DNA of 35,034 nucleotides from an uncultured Oscillospiraceae bacterium (GCA_900539855.1 UQDO01000021.1:1-35034); one strand, 5' to 3'; shown: positions 6,582 to 15,732, counted from the stretch's first letter. Notes: a model not told the origin generated them from the sequence alone. Made by a program: numbers and translations.

Positions 6582-7937
6582 ATGTTAAAGAAGCTGTTTT
6601 GCATTATATTATGCGTTATTACCGTAATTTTCGCGTGTTTTTCCGCATACGGTTTCACTCCGACCAATTTTGAGGTCGACGCCGAGGCGGTAGTGCTGCT
6701 CAATCTTGATACCGATGATATACTTTATGAAAAAAACAAGGACAGCAAAATGTATCCGGCATCGCTCACTAAGCTGATGACCGCGCTTTTGCTGTATGAA
6801 AGTTCTCAGGACCTTGACAGCGACAAAATAACGGTGTCCAAAAACGCTCTGAAATTGCTCGAAGGCACCGACTCGTCTACGGGCGGTCTCAAAGCCGGCG
6901 AGGTTCTCACCGCAAGGCAGATGCTTTATGTGCTTTTGCTGTCGTCGGCAAACGACGGCGCAAATGCAATAGCCGAGCATGTCTCCGGCGATATAGATAC
7001 CTTTGTGTCGCTCATGAACAGTCGTGCAGCCGAGCTTGGGATGACCGGCACGCACTTTGCCAATGCTCATGGTCTGAACGACCCCGACCACTATACCACA
7101 GCCGGAGATATGGCGCTGCTCACAAAGAAATTTCTTTCGGTCGATGTTCTCAAAGAGGTCTGCTACACAACAAAATACAAGCTTCCTGCGACAAACTTAA
7201 GCAAGGAACGCACCTATACCACAACAAATCTTCTGATGCTCAACAACGGTCAGAAGTGTAATGCCGAAAAATACAAAAATCAGCCGTATTACTACAAATA
7301 CGCGCAGGGCGTTAAGACCGGATATACCGATCCTGCCGGCAGATGTCTCATATCCACCGCGACAAAAAACGGATATACATACATGTGCGTTCTTATGAAC
7401 AGTCCTGTGTATGACGGTGTCGGCAACAAAATAAGGGTAGAATTCGGCGATACGAAAGCGCTTTACGAATGGGCTTTCAATGATTTTGAGTATAAAACTG
7501 TGCTGAACGGCGGCGACATAATAGGCGAAGCGCCGGTTGATCTTTCGTGGGACACGGATTTTGTTTCGGTCTCACCGTCCGAGAGCCTTTCTGCGGTCGT
7601 TCCTAAGGTCGCCGACACATCAACCGTTTCGGTTGACATACATTGGTACAAGGAGTCGTTTGACGCGCCTATAAAAAAAGGAGATATTCTCGGTGAATGT
7701 GACGTTTCATACGCCGGAGAAAAGCTCGGAACGGTGACGCTTGCCGCCACAAAGGATGTTGAGCGAAGTTCGATAATGTACGCGGCGAGAGGAACAAAGC
7801 GCTTCTTTGCAAAGCTGTTCCGCTCTATCCCGTTTTTGATAGTCGTTGCGGTACTGCTTATAGTCATAGCCGTATTTATCATAATATGCGTTGTGATAAA
7901 TTCGCCAAAAAACAAAAAGAAGAGACGCAGGTATTGA
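6582..7937 (+). CDS. D-alanyl-D-alanine carboxypeptidase (PBP5/DacF type)
   Basis: This low-molecular-mass penicillin-binding protein trims the terminal D-Ala of peptidoglycan stem peptides outside the cell. The 451-residue product has a signal peptide (1-24), catalytic S61-x-x-K64 (SLTK), S122-x-N124 (SAN) and K245-T-G (KTG). A C-terminal PBP5-like domain is followed by a membrane helix (about 409-436) and a basic tail NKKKRRRY, so it is anchored by a true transmembrane segment rather than an amphipathic helix. Start ATG is behind AAGGAG. It is a single-gene unit with its own terminator. Confidence 0.93.
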   Translation: MLKKLFCIILCVITVIFACFSAYGFTPTNFEVDAEAVVLLNLDTDDILYEKNKDSKMYPASLTKLMTALLLYESSQDLDSDKITVSKNALKLLEGTDSSTGGLKAGEVLTARQMLYVLLLSSANDGANAIAEHVSGDIDTFVSLMNSRAAELGMTGTHFANAHGLNDPDHYTTAGDMALLTKKFLSVDVLKEVCYTTKYKLPATNLSKERTYTTTNLLMLNNGQKCNAEKYKNQPYYYKYAQGVKTGYTDPAGRCLISTATKNGYTYMCVLMNSPVYDGVGNKIRVEFGDTKALYEWAFNDFEYKTVLNGGDIIGEAPVDLSWDTDFVSVSPSESLSAVVPKVADTSTVSVDIHWYKESFDAPIKKGDILGECDVSYAGEKLGTVTLAATKDVERSSIMYAARGTKRFFAKLFRSIPFLIVVAVLLIVIAVFIIICVVINSPKNKKKRRRY

Positions 7938-7961
7938 TTTGAATAAGCCTATAAACCAACA

Positions 7962-7996
7962 ACATCCCGACAGGAATTCCTGTCGGGATGTCTTTT
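7962..7996 (+). terminator. Intrinsic terminator after the carboxypeptidase gene
   Basis: A perfect 30-base palindrome centred on GAATTC (arm ACATCCCGACAGGAA) followed by CTTTTAATAA. Confidence 0.85.
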
Positions 7997-8005
7997 AATA
8001 ATACA

Positions 8006-8113
8006 GATAAATTTTAGTTTATCTGCGGGGTGACATTAAAAATGGCGGCGAGAGCCGGGCCACAGCCCTTAAGTCCGTGAATGCGCTGAATTTATCGCTA
8101 AACTAAAACTATC
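8006..8113. repeat. Short dispersed element, 108 bp, ends related to 33149-33330
   Basis: The ends are imperfect inverted repeats: GATAAATTTTAGTTTATC on the left and, on the other strand, GATAGTTTTAGTTTAGC on the right. The same end sequence bounds the element at 33149-33330. The interior is unrelated and encodes nothing. It also contains TGCGGGG (8024-8030), which can pair with CCCCGCA (8113-8119) followed by a T-run, so it may double as a transcription terminator between the convergent carboxypeptidase and SDR genes. No clear target duplication is seen. Confidence 0.6.
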
Positions 8114-8123
8114 CCCGCATTTT

Positions 8124-9014
8124 TTATGTAATATCTGATCCTGCGGCTATTCTTTCGGCGGTATCATTTATGAATTTATATTCATGCTCATCTATAGGGC
8201 GAAGCTTCTGCTTTTTCGGATATCCCCATATGCCGAAAACTGACGGTCCTATCCACTCGTCATTGCCAACGCCTTTAAAAATGCCGGCAATGACATTGAG
8301 CGCCGCCTTTGACGGCGAAATAAATAAAAGCTTCATTGGCAATTTTATCAGTCTTTGCAAAGCGACAGGATAATGCGAGGTTATTCCGGTAAACGATATG
8401 CCCGGATGAACGAGTGAAAAAGAAATATCCTTTTCCTCTTTTAAAAGTCCGATAAGTGAAAACATCATATATCTTTTCGCGTTTCCGTAAACGACGGCAT
8501 CGGTGCAGCGCTTGCGGCTGAAATCGATATCGTTCTCATCGGCAGTGCAAAATCTATGTGCGATACTTCCTACCGCCACGACCTTTGACCGATGCTCTCG
8601 AAGGCAAGGCAGCATAAGCTTCACAAAGCAGTATTGCGACGCAAAATTCACGCCGAAAACCTGATTGAACTTTTTTTTACCGCCGCGCTCCCTCGGTACT
8701 GCGTAAAGCCCTGCACAAAGGATCAATATGTCCACTTTACATGCAGCAAGCTCACCGACTGCCGATTTAACACTTTCCATGTCACCGAGATCCAGCCTTA
8801 TGCAGCGTATATTGGTGTCAGGATATTTTTCCGTAATGCTTTTCTTAAGACTATCCGATTTACACTTGTTGCGGCCAAGAAAGATTATGTCCGCTCCAAG
8901 AAGCGCAAGCTGCATACAGACCTTAGAGCCTATTCCGCCCGTAGCCCCTACGACGGCGACGGTCTTGCCGCGTAAAGACGAAGTGTTTTTATTTATCCAA
9001 TGTTTAACGGTCAT
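8124..9014 (-). CDS. Short-chain dehydrogenase/reductase (SDR)
   Basis: A 296-residue NAD(P)-dependent oxidoreductase of the classical SDR fold. The nucleotide-binding motif is GATGGIG (23-29), and the catalytic set is Ser150 with Tyr176 and Lys180 (YGNAK). The usual NNAG motif reads LCAG. The size and the C-terminal LVHPGISFTGI segment resemble retinol-dehydrogenase-like SDRs. Substrate is unknown. It is the last gene of the minus-strand run clpP-clpX-trxA-SDR, 22 bp after trxA. Confidence 0.87.
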   Translation of the reverse strand: MTVKHWINKNTSSLRGKTVAVVGATGGIGSKVCMQLALLGADIIFLGRNKCKSDSLKKSITEKYPDTNIRCIRLDLGDMESVKSAVGELAACKVDILILCAGLYAVPRERGGKKKFNQVFGVNFASQYCFVKLMLPCLREHRSKVVAVGSIAHRFCTADENDIDFSRKRCTDAVVYGNAKRYMMFSLIGLLKEEKDISFSLVHPGISFTGITSHYPVALQRLIKLPMKLLFISPSKAALNVIAGIFKGVGNDEWIGPSVFGIWGYPKKQKLRPIDEHEYKFINDTAERIAAGSDIT

Positions 9015-9036
9015 GGCAATAAAAAATCGGCAGATG

Positions 9037-9342
9037 TTATCTGCCGATCAGCTCCTCTATATCTGATTTCGGAACGGCACCGATCAGCTTGCCGACTTCC
9101 TCGCCTTTTTTGAACAAAATAAGGGTCGGTATCGAAACTATCCCCAACATCGCGGCAATTATTCCGGCATCGTCAACATTGACCTTGACAACGTCGATCT
9201 CGCTATGCTCGTTTGCGATCTCCTCAACGATGGGAGCAATCATTCCGCACGGACCGCACCAGTCGGCATAAAAGTCTACCAGCACAGGTCTCTCGCCCTC
9301 TATAGCTGTTTTAAATGCATCAAGATCAGTAATGTGTTTCAT
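9037..9342 (-). CDS. trxA: Thioredoxin
   Basis: A 101-residue cytosolic dithiol-disulfide oxidoreductase. The active site is W-C-G-P-C (28-32) in the standard context VDFYADWCGPC, with the cis-proline in SIPTLILF. Length and motifs match ordinary thioredoxin 1. It sits 18 bp after clpX and is probably part of the clp transcript, linking redox repair to protein quality control. Confidence 0.95.
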   Translation of the reverse strand: MKHITDLDAFKTAIEGERPVLVDFYADWCGPCGMIAPIVEEIANEHSEIDVVKVNVDDAGIIAAMLGIVSIPTLILFKKGEEVGKLIGAVPKSDIEELIGR

Positions 9343-9360
9343 TAATACATCCTCCGAAAA

Positions 9361-10674
9361 TCAGGCTACCGGTATATCAATGTCCTTTGATTTGGACTTG
9401 GACTTTGCAGCCGCCTCAAGGCGCGCTTCGTCCCTTATTATTTCCGGTTTTCCGCCGTCTACGCATGCTTCGTTGATAATTATTTTTGCAATGCATTTAT
9501 CTGACGGAGCATCAAACATGATATCCCTTAAAATGCCCTCAATTATAGAACGCAGACCTCTGGCACCTGTTTTGCGTTCAACAGTGACCTTTGCGATTTT
9601 TTTCAAAGCCGCCTCTTCAAAAACAAGATCGATATTATCCATTTTGAAAAGCTCGGTATACTGCTTTATAACAGAGTTTTTGGGCTCGGTCATTATTCTG
9701 TAAAGCATATCCTCGGTCATTGCTTCAAGCGTTGCTATTACCGGCAGACGACCGACAAGCTCAGGTATAAGACCGAATTTAACAAGATCATGGTGTATGA
9801 CCTTACCAACAGACGCGTCTTCCTCAAGCTGCCTCTTGGACTTCACCTCGGCACCGAAGCCGAGTCCGCCCTCGCCGGTTCTTTTTGCGACTATCTTTTC
9901 GATCCCGTCAAATGCACCGGCACATATAAACAGAATATTGGTAGTATCGATCTGAATGAATTCCTGCTGCGGATGCTTTCTGCCACCCTGCGGAGGGACA
10001 TTGGAAACCGTTCCCTCAAGTATCTTGAGCAGTGCCTGCTGAACGCCCTCGCCGCTGACATCACGGGTTATGGAAACGTTTTCCGATTTCCTTGCTATTT
10101 TATCTATCTCATCGACATAGATTATACCGCGTTCAGCCTTTTCGATATCGAAATCGGCAGCCTGTATCAGGCGCAGCAGAATGTTTTCAACATCCTCGCC
10201 GACATAGCCTGCCTCGGTCAGCGTCGTGGCGTCGGCAATGGCTATCGGAACGTCCAAAAAGCGCGCAAGAGTCTGAGCAAGCAGTGTCTTTCCGACACCG
10301 GTGGGTCCCAGCATCAGCACATTGCTTTTTGCAAGCTCCACATCGGTCTTATCCGAGCAGAATATTCTTTTATAATGGTTGTAAACGGCAACGCAGAGCG
10401 TCTTTTTAGCGTCATCCTGACCTATAACATATTCGTCAAGATGAGCCTTGAGTTCCTGCGGCGTGGGCAGCTTAAAATCTGCCTTCGGACGTTTTGAGCC
10501 TTTTTTTCTGCCGGCAAGCTGCTCATCTGCGCCCTGCATCAGCAGAGAATGGCATATTTCTATACACTCATCGCAGATAAAGACGCCGTTACCGGCGATA
10601 AGATGATCGACCTCAGTCTCATCCCGTCCGCAAAAAGCGCAGATGGGACGCGGCTTCTTTGTGTTATTAGGCAT
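9361..10674 (-). CDS. clpX: ATP-dependent protease ATPase subunit ClpX
   Basis: ClpX unfolds substrates and feeds them to ClpP. The 437-residue protein has the zinc-binding domain with Cys12, Cys15, Cys34 and Cys37, Walker A GPTGVGKT (123-130), Walker B VDEID (187-191), and the ClpP-docking loop region GFGAEV. The C-terminus carries a short lysine/serine extension (KSKSKSKD). It lies 25 bp downstream of clpP, so both are likely made from one transcript. Confidence 0.97.
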   Translation of the reverse strand: MPNNTKKPRPICAFCGRDETEVDHLIAGNGVFICDECIEICHSLLMQGADEQLAGRKKGSKRPKADFKLPTPQELKAHLDEYVIGQDDAKKTLCVAVYNHYKRIFCSDKTDVELAKSNVLMLGPTGVGKTLLAQTLARFLDVPIAIADATTLTEAGYVGEDVENILLRLIQAADFDIEKAERGIIYVDEIDKIARKSENVSITRDVSGEGVQQALLKILEGTVSNVPPQGGRKHPQQEFIQIDTTNILFICAGAFDGIEKIVAKRTGEGGLGFGAEVKSKRQLEEDASVGKVIHHDLVKFGLIPELVGRLPVIATLEAMTEDMLYRIMTEPKNSVIKQYTELFKMDNIDLVFEEAALKKIAKVTVERKTGARGLRSIIEGILRDIMFDAPSDKCIAKIIINEACVDGGKPEIIRDEARLEAAAKSKSKSKDIDIPVA

Positions 10675-10699
10675 CCGTTATTCTCCTGAAATCTTTTGT

Positions 10700-11281
10700 T
10701 TACCTTTTGTCTATTACCTTGTCAACAAGGCCGTATGCGGCAGCCTCGGCAGCGGACATGAAGTTGTCGCGCTCGGTGTCCTGCTTTATAACGTCAAGCG
10801 GCTTGCCGGTGTTGGCGGCAAGTATGGAATTGAGCTTTTCTCTGGTCTGCTCGATATGCTTTGCGTGTATCAGTATATCGGTAGCCTGACCTTCCGCCTG
10901 TCCCAGCGGCTGATGAATCATTATTTCGCTGTTCGGCAGCGCCATTCTCTTGCCCTTTGCTCCTGAGGAAAGCAGAAATGCACCCATTGACGCCGCCATG
11001 CCCATGCAAATAGTGCTGACGTCGCACTTGATATAGTTCATGGTATCGTATATTGCAAGTCCGGCAGAAACGCTGCCGCCCGGGCTGTTGATATAGAAAT
11101 GTATATCCTTTTCCGGATCCTTGCCCTCAAGATACAGCATCTGGGCAATGACAAGGCTTGCAGTCGCATCGGTCACCTGATCGCACAGCATAACTATCCT
11201 GTCATTGAGAAGGCGTGAAAAAATATCGTACGAGCGCTCGCCCGCACCGGTCTGTTCGACTACCATTGGTACTAAGCTCAT
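10700..11281 (-). CDS. clpP: ATP-dependent Clp protease proteolytic subunit
   Basis: ClpP is the barrel serine protease partner of ClpX. From the chosen start it has 193 residues with the triad Ser98 (GMAASMGAF), His123 (MIHQPLG) and Asp172 (TERDNFMS), the numbering of Bacillus ClpP. The frame extends further upstream, but ATG at 11281 is preceded by GGAGATTAACT and gives the conserved N-terminus SLVPMVVEQTGAGERSYDI, so the longer start is rejected. No CtsR-like operator is evident upstream. Confidence 0.97.
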   Translation of the reverse strand: MSLVPMVVEQTGAGERSYDIFSRLLNDRIVMLCDQVTDATASLVIAQMLYLEGKDPEKDIHFYINSPGGSVSAGLAIYDTMNYIKCDVSTICMGMAASMGAFLLSSGAKGKRMALPNSEIMIHQPLGQAEGQATDILIHAKHIEQTREKLNSILAANTGKPLDVIKQDTERDNFMSAAEAAAYGLVDKVIDKR

Positions 11282-11637
11282 AGTTAATCTCCATTCTGCC
11301 GCTGAAACATCAGTAAAGAATAGGTCGCGAATCTCCGTCAGCGGCAAGCGAAGACCGATCCGGCATTTCGCGGTTGCTCTTTTAAATTTTATATAATAAA
11401 AGGCAAGCGTAACGCCGTTCCTACATTGTGATCAGCATAAATATTCAGTCTGATTTTCCTTACTTCCGCAGCATATCTTTACAAAGCAGCCGGCGGAAAC
11501 AGATGCATAGCTCCAAGATCAAAACACCAAAACGGCAGAACCGTTACAATTCTGCCGTTTCAAAGCAACAAAGCCGGCGCATCCCAAAAATAAGTATGCG
11601 ACTTTATTGGCAATTATAAACAACGGAATGGTAAAAA
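11282..11637. other. Gene-free stretch between clpP and tig
   Basis: This 356-bp interval carries the tig terminator (11530-11560) and an A/T-rich block (about 11380-11400, TTATTATATAAAATTTAAAA on the minus strand) that may contain the clpP promoter. No -35/-10 pair with good spacing stands out, and no RNA gene or conserved small frame is seen in the remainder. Confidence 0.5.
11530..11560 (-). terminator. Intrinsic terminator of tig
   Basis: AAACGGCAGAA and TTCTGCCGTTT form an 11-bp stem with a 9-base loop, followed on the minus strand by TTGGTGTTTTG. Confidence 0.75.
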
Positions 11638-13134
11638 TTATTCTTCCGTCTTTTTAGCTGCTGTTTTCTTAGCCGGTGCCTTTTTGGCAGGAGCCTTTTC
11701 AGCCTTCTCTGCCTTTTCGGCGTCGGTCTTCTTAGCCGCTGTTTTCTTTACGGCAGGCTTTTCAGTCTTCTCGGCATCGGTCTTTTTTGCTGCGGTCTTT
11801 TTTGCAGCAGGCTTCTGCGGCTTTTCCTCGGTCTTTTCAGTCTTCTTATCGACCTCGGCAACGACTGCATTTGCCTTTACGAGATCCATAGCCTTGGTAA
11901 CAACGAGATCCTCGGAAAGTGCCTTCTCGGGGATAGCATCCTTAACCTTGTCCGATTCCATGCCGTAGTCCTTAGCCAGCTTCTCGTATTCTGCGTCTAT
12001 ATCTTCCTTTGAAAGCTCAATCTTTTCAAGCTCTGCTATCTTTTCAAGGGCAAGTCTTATCTTGACCTGATTTTCAGCCTGCGGAAGGAATGTTTTCTTG
12101 AAATCGTCTATGCTGCCGCCCATGTATTTGAGATATGTTTTCATATCCATACCCTGCGACTGCAGTCTGTAAGCGAACTCCTCAACGCTCTGCTCGGCTC
12201 TGCGCTCGATCATAGCCTGCGGAATTTCAGCCTTTACAAGACCTACCAGCTGCTCAACAAGCTGATTTTCAACATCTGCCTCAGCCTGCTTTTCTTTTCT
12301 CTCAAGAGCCTTTTTCTTAAGGTCAGCCTTATAATCTGCAAGTGTATCAAACTCGCTGACATCCTTTGCAAATTCATCGTCAATGGTCGGCATTTCCTTG
12401 ACCTTTATCTCATGTACCTTTACCTTGAAGACTGCAAGCTTGCCTGCAAGCTCCTTGGCATGATAATCCTCGGGGAATGTAACATTGACATCGAACTCGT
12501 CGCCGGTGTTGTGACCGATTATCTGATCTTCAAAGCCGGGAATAAACGAGTTTGAGCCAAGCAGCAGAGAATATGACTCTCCTTTTCCGCCTTCAAATGC
12601 CTTACCGTCTACATATCCGTCAAAATCGATAACAACGGTATCGTCCTTAGCGGCTGCGCGATCCTCGACAGTGACCATTCTCGAGTTACGGTCGGCAATG
12701 CGTGCAACCTCCTCATCGATCTCCTCGTCGGTAACAACAGCCTTGACCTTTTCGGCTTTGAGACCCTTGTATCCGTCGATCTCGACCTCGGGCTTAACGG
12801 TAATAACAATCTTGAACTCAACGCCGGTATCCTTGCCTATTGAAACAAGGTCAAAATCGATCTTGTCATCGACATAGTCGAGCTTTGACTCCTCAATAGC
12901 CGACTGGACAGCTTCCGGATAAAGTATATTGAGTGCATCCTCATAGAAAACGGACTCTCCGTAATACTTTTCGATAATACTCATCGGAGCCTTACCGCGT
13001 CTGAAACCGGGAACATTGATTTTTTTGCCGTTCTGGGCATATGCCTTCTTTACAGCGTCTGCGAACTTTTCCGCATCGACCGTTATATCCAGCTCGTAGC
13101 GGTTAGTTTCCTTTTTTTTGAACTCTTTAAGCAT
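11638..13134 (-). CDS. tig: Trigger factor with long Lys/Ala-rich C-terminal tail
   Basis: Trigger factor is the ribosome-bound chaperone and peptidyl-prolyl isomerase that meets nascent chains at the exit tunnel. Residues 1-428 match the normal protein: ribosome-binding loop GFRRGKAP (43-50), an FKBP domain (about 150-245, GYVDGKAFEGGKGESY and FIPGFEDQIIG) and the C-terminal chaperone arms. Residues 429-498 are extra, made almost wholly of Lys, Ala, Thr, Glu and Pro, with an 18-residue unit (AAKKTAAKKTDAEKTEKP) repeated once as AVKKTAAKKTDAEKAEKA. The tail looks disordered and resembles histone-H1-like tails. ATG follows GGAGGTAGTATA. It is a separate transcript upstream of clpPX. Confidence 0.96.
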   Translation of the reverse strand: MLKEFKKKETNRYELDITVDAEKFADAVKKAYAQNGKKINVPGFRRGKAPMSIIEKYYGESVFYEDALNILYPEAVQSAIEESKLDYVDDKIDFDLVSIGKDTGVEFKIVITVKPEVEIDGYKGLKAEKVKAVVTDEEIDEEVARIADRNSRMVTVEDRAAAKDDTVVIDFDGYVDGKAFEGGKGESYSLLLGSNSFIPGFEDQIIGHNTGDEFDVNVTFPEDYHAKELAGKLAVFKVKVHEIKVKEMPTIDDEFAKDVSEFDTLADYKADLKKKALERKEKQAEADVENQLVEQLVGLVKAEIPQAMIERRAEQSVEEFAYRLQSQGMDMKTYLKYMGGSIDDFKKTFLPQAENQVKIRLALEKIAELEKIELSKEDIDAEYEKLAKDYGMESDKVKDAIPEKALSEDLVVTKAMDLVKANAVVAEVDKKTEKTEEKPQKPAAKKTAAKKTDAEKTEKPAVKKTAAKKTDAEKAEKAEKAPAKKAPAKKTAAKKTEE

Positions 13135-13162
13135 TATACTACCTCCAAAAAATTCTCAGATA

Positions 13163-13168
13163 ACTATA
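13163..13168 (-). promoter_or_regulatory. Candidate extended -10 of tig
   Basis: Minus-strand TGA-TATAGT lies 29 bp before the tig start. The -35 region is poor, so this rests on the extended -10 alone. Confidence 0.45.
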
Positions 13169-13244
13169 TCACACTATCGCAGAATTTTCCATAGTTTTCT
13201 GAAATTTTTTATAAAAATATTTGAAATTTAATTAATTTCCCTAT

Positions 13245-13940
13245 TTATCGGTCCGTTTCGGGCATTATTTTGTATGGTGTGAACTCTATACAGTCGCACG
13301 AAATGAGAAAATACTCTATTCCATCATGATATTTAACCGCCCTGTGAAGTCCGGAACCGTGTATGTGTCCGTGAAATACGCGTTTGATGCCGTATTTTTT
13401 AAGGACATCCACTATTTTTTCCGAGCACTGGTCGGCATAGACCGGCGGATAGTGCATAAACACCTCCGGTTTTAAGTTTTCGGACAGTGCTGATTTTATC
13501 GATGTTTCAAGCCTGCCTGCTTCGCGCGCAAGTATTTTATCACTTTCCGCAGTGCTGTCGCAAAGCCAGCCGCGGCTGCCGCATATACCCGTATTGCCTA
13601 TCTTTATATGTGAGTTGTATAAAGGCGTTATTGTCTTTATATCGTTTTCACTCAAAAAAGCGGTGAGCTTTGACATGGTCCCCCACCAAAGGTCGTGATT
13701 GCCCTTCAAAATAATTTTTTTGCCGGGCAGATCATCGATAAATTTCAGATCTTTTACAGAATCCTCCAGTTTGAGCGCCCAGGAAATGTCACCCGGTATC
13801 ACAACCGTATCGTCATCACTTACAAGGCGCCGCCAATTAGCCTCGATCCGCTCCACATAATTGTCCCATCCGCGGAAAACATTCATCGGTTTATCGGCTG
13901 AAAGCGACAGGTGCAGATCTGAAATGGTAAACAAATGCAT
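13245..13940 (-). CDS. Metallophosphoesterase (calcineurin-like)
   Basis: The 231-residue cytosolic protein has a complete metallophosphatase set: SDLHL (Asp8, His10), VVIPGDISW, LKGNHDLWWG, MHYPPVY and VFHGHIHG. All metal ligands are present, unlike the paralogue at 5755-6450. Substrate is unknown. It begins with ATG, is transcribed toward tig's upstream region, and ends 110 bp before the tig start. It is divergent from the DUF1540 gene. Confidence 0.88.
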   Translation of the reverse strand: MHLFTISDLHLSLSADKPMNVFRGWDNYVERIEANWRRLVSDDDTVVIPGDISWALKLEDSVKDLKFIDDLPGKKIILKGNHDLWWGTMSKLTAFLSENDIKTITPLYNSHIKIGNTGICGSRGWLCDSTAESDKILAREAGRLETSIKSALSENLKPEVFMHYPPVYADQCSEKIVDVLKKYGIKRVFHGHIHGSGLHRAVKYHDGIEYFLISCDCIEFTPYKIMPETDR

Positions 13941-14029
13941 ATATCCTCCGTACGGTTATTGAAGCGGCAAAAGGTTATAATAACTTTATCCGGCTGCGCC
14001 GGAAATCAAATTTAAAAGGAGAAATTAAA

Positions 14030-14194
14030 ATGAGCGAAAACTGCGGATGCAAAATTTCGGGAATAAAGTGTGAGGTCGAGGCTTGCCGCCATCACACCAT
14101 GGACAACTGCTGCGACGCCGGCTGCATACAGGTCGGACCGCACAGCGCCGATTGCTGTTCCGATACCTGCTGCGACACCTTCGAGCAGAGATAA
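14030..14194 (+). CDS. DUF1540 cysteine-rich mini-protein
   Basis: A 54-residue protein with 11 cysteines, a short gene easily missed. The family pattern is clear: C-G-C near the N-terminus, GIKCEVEACRHH, then NCC-D-A-G-C-I-Q-V and a C-terminal CC...CCDTFE block. ATG at 14030 is preceded by AAAGGAGAAATTAAA. DUF1540 proteins are common in spore-forming and gut Clostridia; metal binding is likely from the cysteine pairs, but no function is established. It is flanked by a hairpin-forming GC-rich palindrome (about 13989-14001) and by its own terminator. Confidence 0.88.
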   Translation: MSENCGCKISGIKCEVEACRHHTMDNCCDAGCIQVGPHSADCCSDTCCDTFEQR

Positions 14195-14211
14195 GACACA
14201 TCACACAGCAC

Positions 14212-14249
14212 GGACTGCCCTTTTTTTAGGGCAGTCCCGTTGCTTTTTT
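14212..14249 (+). terminator. Terminator after the DUF1540 gene
   Basis: GGACTGCCC and GGGCAGTCC form a 9-bp stem with a T-rich 8-base loop. A T-run starts 6 bases after the stem. It lies tail-to-tail with thrC and may serve both strands. Confidence 0.7.
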
Positions 14250-15732
14250 ATAGACCTAACGAGCGGAGCACGAACGACTCCATTTCCCCACTTTCGCAGA
14301 CGTTTTTGAACCTCACCTCGGCTCCTTTGAGTCCACTTATCGGAGCCGGTACAGGCACGCCGGTCACTTCATGCAGAGCGTCTACCATGCCGAATTCGTC
14401 GTCGCTGCATTTCTCGGGTGCCACCGCCTTTAAAACCGATGCGGAGAATTTATAAGGGCTTGCCGTTGAGGCAATGACATACGGGCGTTTGTCGCCGGTC
14501 TTTTCCTCATATTCCCTTTGCACCGACACCGCAACGGCGGTATGCGTATCAAGAAGATATCCGTACTTTGAATACACGTCCTTTATGGTATCAAGCGTTC
14601 CTTTGTCGTCGCAGCAGCCGCCGAAATAAAGATCCTTTAAATCTGCGAGCACATCGCCGCTGACCTCAAACCTGCCTTTATCGGCAAGCTGCTTCTGAAG
14701 TTCCAGAGTCGCCTTAGCGTCATTGCCGTAGAGGTGATAAAGCATCCTTTCGAGGTTGCTTGATATCAGTATATCCATTGACGGCGAGGTCGTGGTGTAA
14801 AAGTCTCTGTTTTTATCATATACTCCGGTATTTATAAAATCGGTCAGTACATTGTTTGCGTTTGAAGCACATACAAGTTTTGCTATGGGCACTCCCATGC
14901 ATTTTGCGTAATATGCGGCAAGTATGTTTCCGAAATTGCCGGTCGGTACTACGACATTAAAGCCGTTTTTAAGGTCTTCACCGTTCTTTAAAAGCTCGCA
15001 GTATGACGAAACATAGTAAACTATCTGCGGAACAAGACGTCCCCAGTTTATAGAATTGGCACTTGAAAACTCCATGCCGGCAGCTCTGAGCTTTTCCTTT
15101 ACCGCGCGGTCGGTGAATATCTTTTTGACACCGGTCTGCGCATCGTCAAAGTTGCCGTTTATGGCACAGACATTGACGTTTCCACCCTTTTGCGTATCCA
15201 TCTGCAGCTTCTGCATGGGGCTTACGCCGTGCACCGGATAAAAAACGATTATATCGGTGCCTTCGACATCACGGAAGCCCTCAAGCGCAGCCTTACCGGT
15301 GTCTCCGGATGTTGCGACCAGTATGACCGATCTGCCCTTGCCGGTCTTTTTGGCGGCGGCAGTCAGTAAAAACGGCAGCAGTCTCAGCGCAAGATCCTTG
15401 AACGCGCAGGTCGGGCCATGCCACAGCTCAAGTACATATTTTCCACTATCAAGCTTTTTAAGCGGTGCCGGAGCGTTGTTATCAAAAGTCCCCGTATAGG
15501 CGCCCTTAAGACAGCTGTAAAGCTCTTCTTCGGTATAATCGTCGAGGAAAAGCTTCAAAACCTCCCTTGCCCTTCCTATATAATCAAGGTCAATGAGGCG
15601 TTTGAAATCATCATCTGACAGAACCGGTATGCTTTCCGGGACAAAAAGTCCGCCATCTTCGGATATTCCCTTTGAAATAGCCTCAGCGGAGCTGCATTTT
15701 ACCGACGCGTCTCTTGTACTTCTGTAAAACAA
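14248..15732 (-). CDS. thrC: Threonine synthase
   Basis: ThrC converts O-phosphohomoserine to threonine with pyridoxal phosphate. The 494-residue protein is of the longer fungal/E. coli-like class, with N-terminal YRSTRD and EAISKGISEDGGLFVP, PLP lysine 112 in TCAFKDLALRL, the phosphate-binding loop ATSGDTGKAA, and VPTGNFGNILAAYYAKCMG. The start codon is TTT-adjacent ATG-less: the TTG/ATG choice falls at 15732 behind GGGGGT. Its promoter lies in the end of the dipeptidase gene. The hom and lysC genes of the same pathway are 15 kb away in this window. Confidence 0.94.
   Translation of the reverse strand: MFYRSTRDASVKCSSAEAISKGISEDGGLFVPESIPVLSDDDFKRLIDLDYIGRAREVLKLFLDDYTEEELYSCLKGAYTGTFDNNAPAPLKKLDSGKYVLELWHGPTCAFKDLALRLLPFLLTAAAKKTGKGRSVILVATSGDTGKAALEGFRDVEGTDIIVFYPVHGVSPMQKLQMDTQKGGNVNVCAINGNFDDAQTGVKKIFTDRAVKEKLRAAGMEFSSANSINWGRLVPQIVYYVSSYCELLKNGEDLKNGFNVVVPTGNFGNILAAYYAKCMGVPIAKLVCASNANNVLTDFINTGVYDKNRDFYTTTSPSMDILISSNLERMLYHLYGNDAKATLELQKQLADKGRFEVSGDVLADLKDLYFGGCCDDKGTLDTIKDVYSKYGYLLDTHTAVAVSVQREYEEKTGDKRPYVIASTASPYKFSASVLKAVAPEKCSDDEFGMVDALHEVTGVPVPAPISGLKGAEVRFKNVCESGEMESFVLRSLGL

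Noticed and set aside
9790..10497. Long plus-strand frame opposite clpX
   Set aside because: It is the antisense shadow of a highly conserved gene, without promoter or ribosome site.
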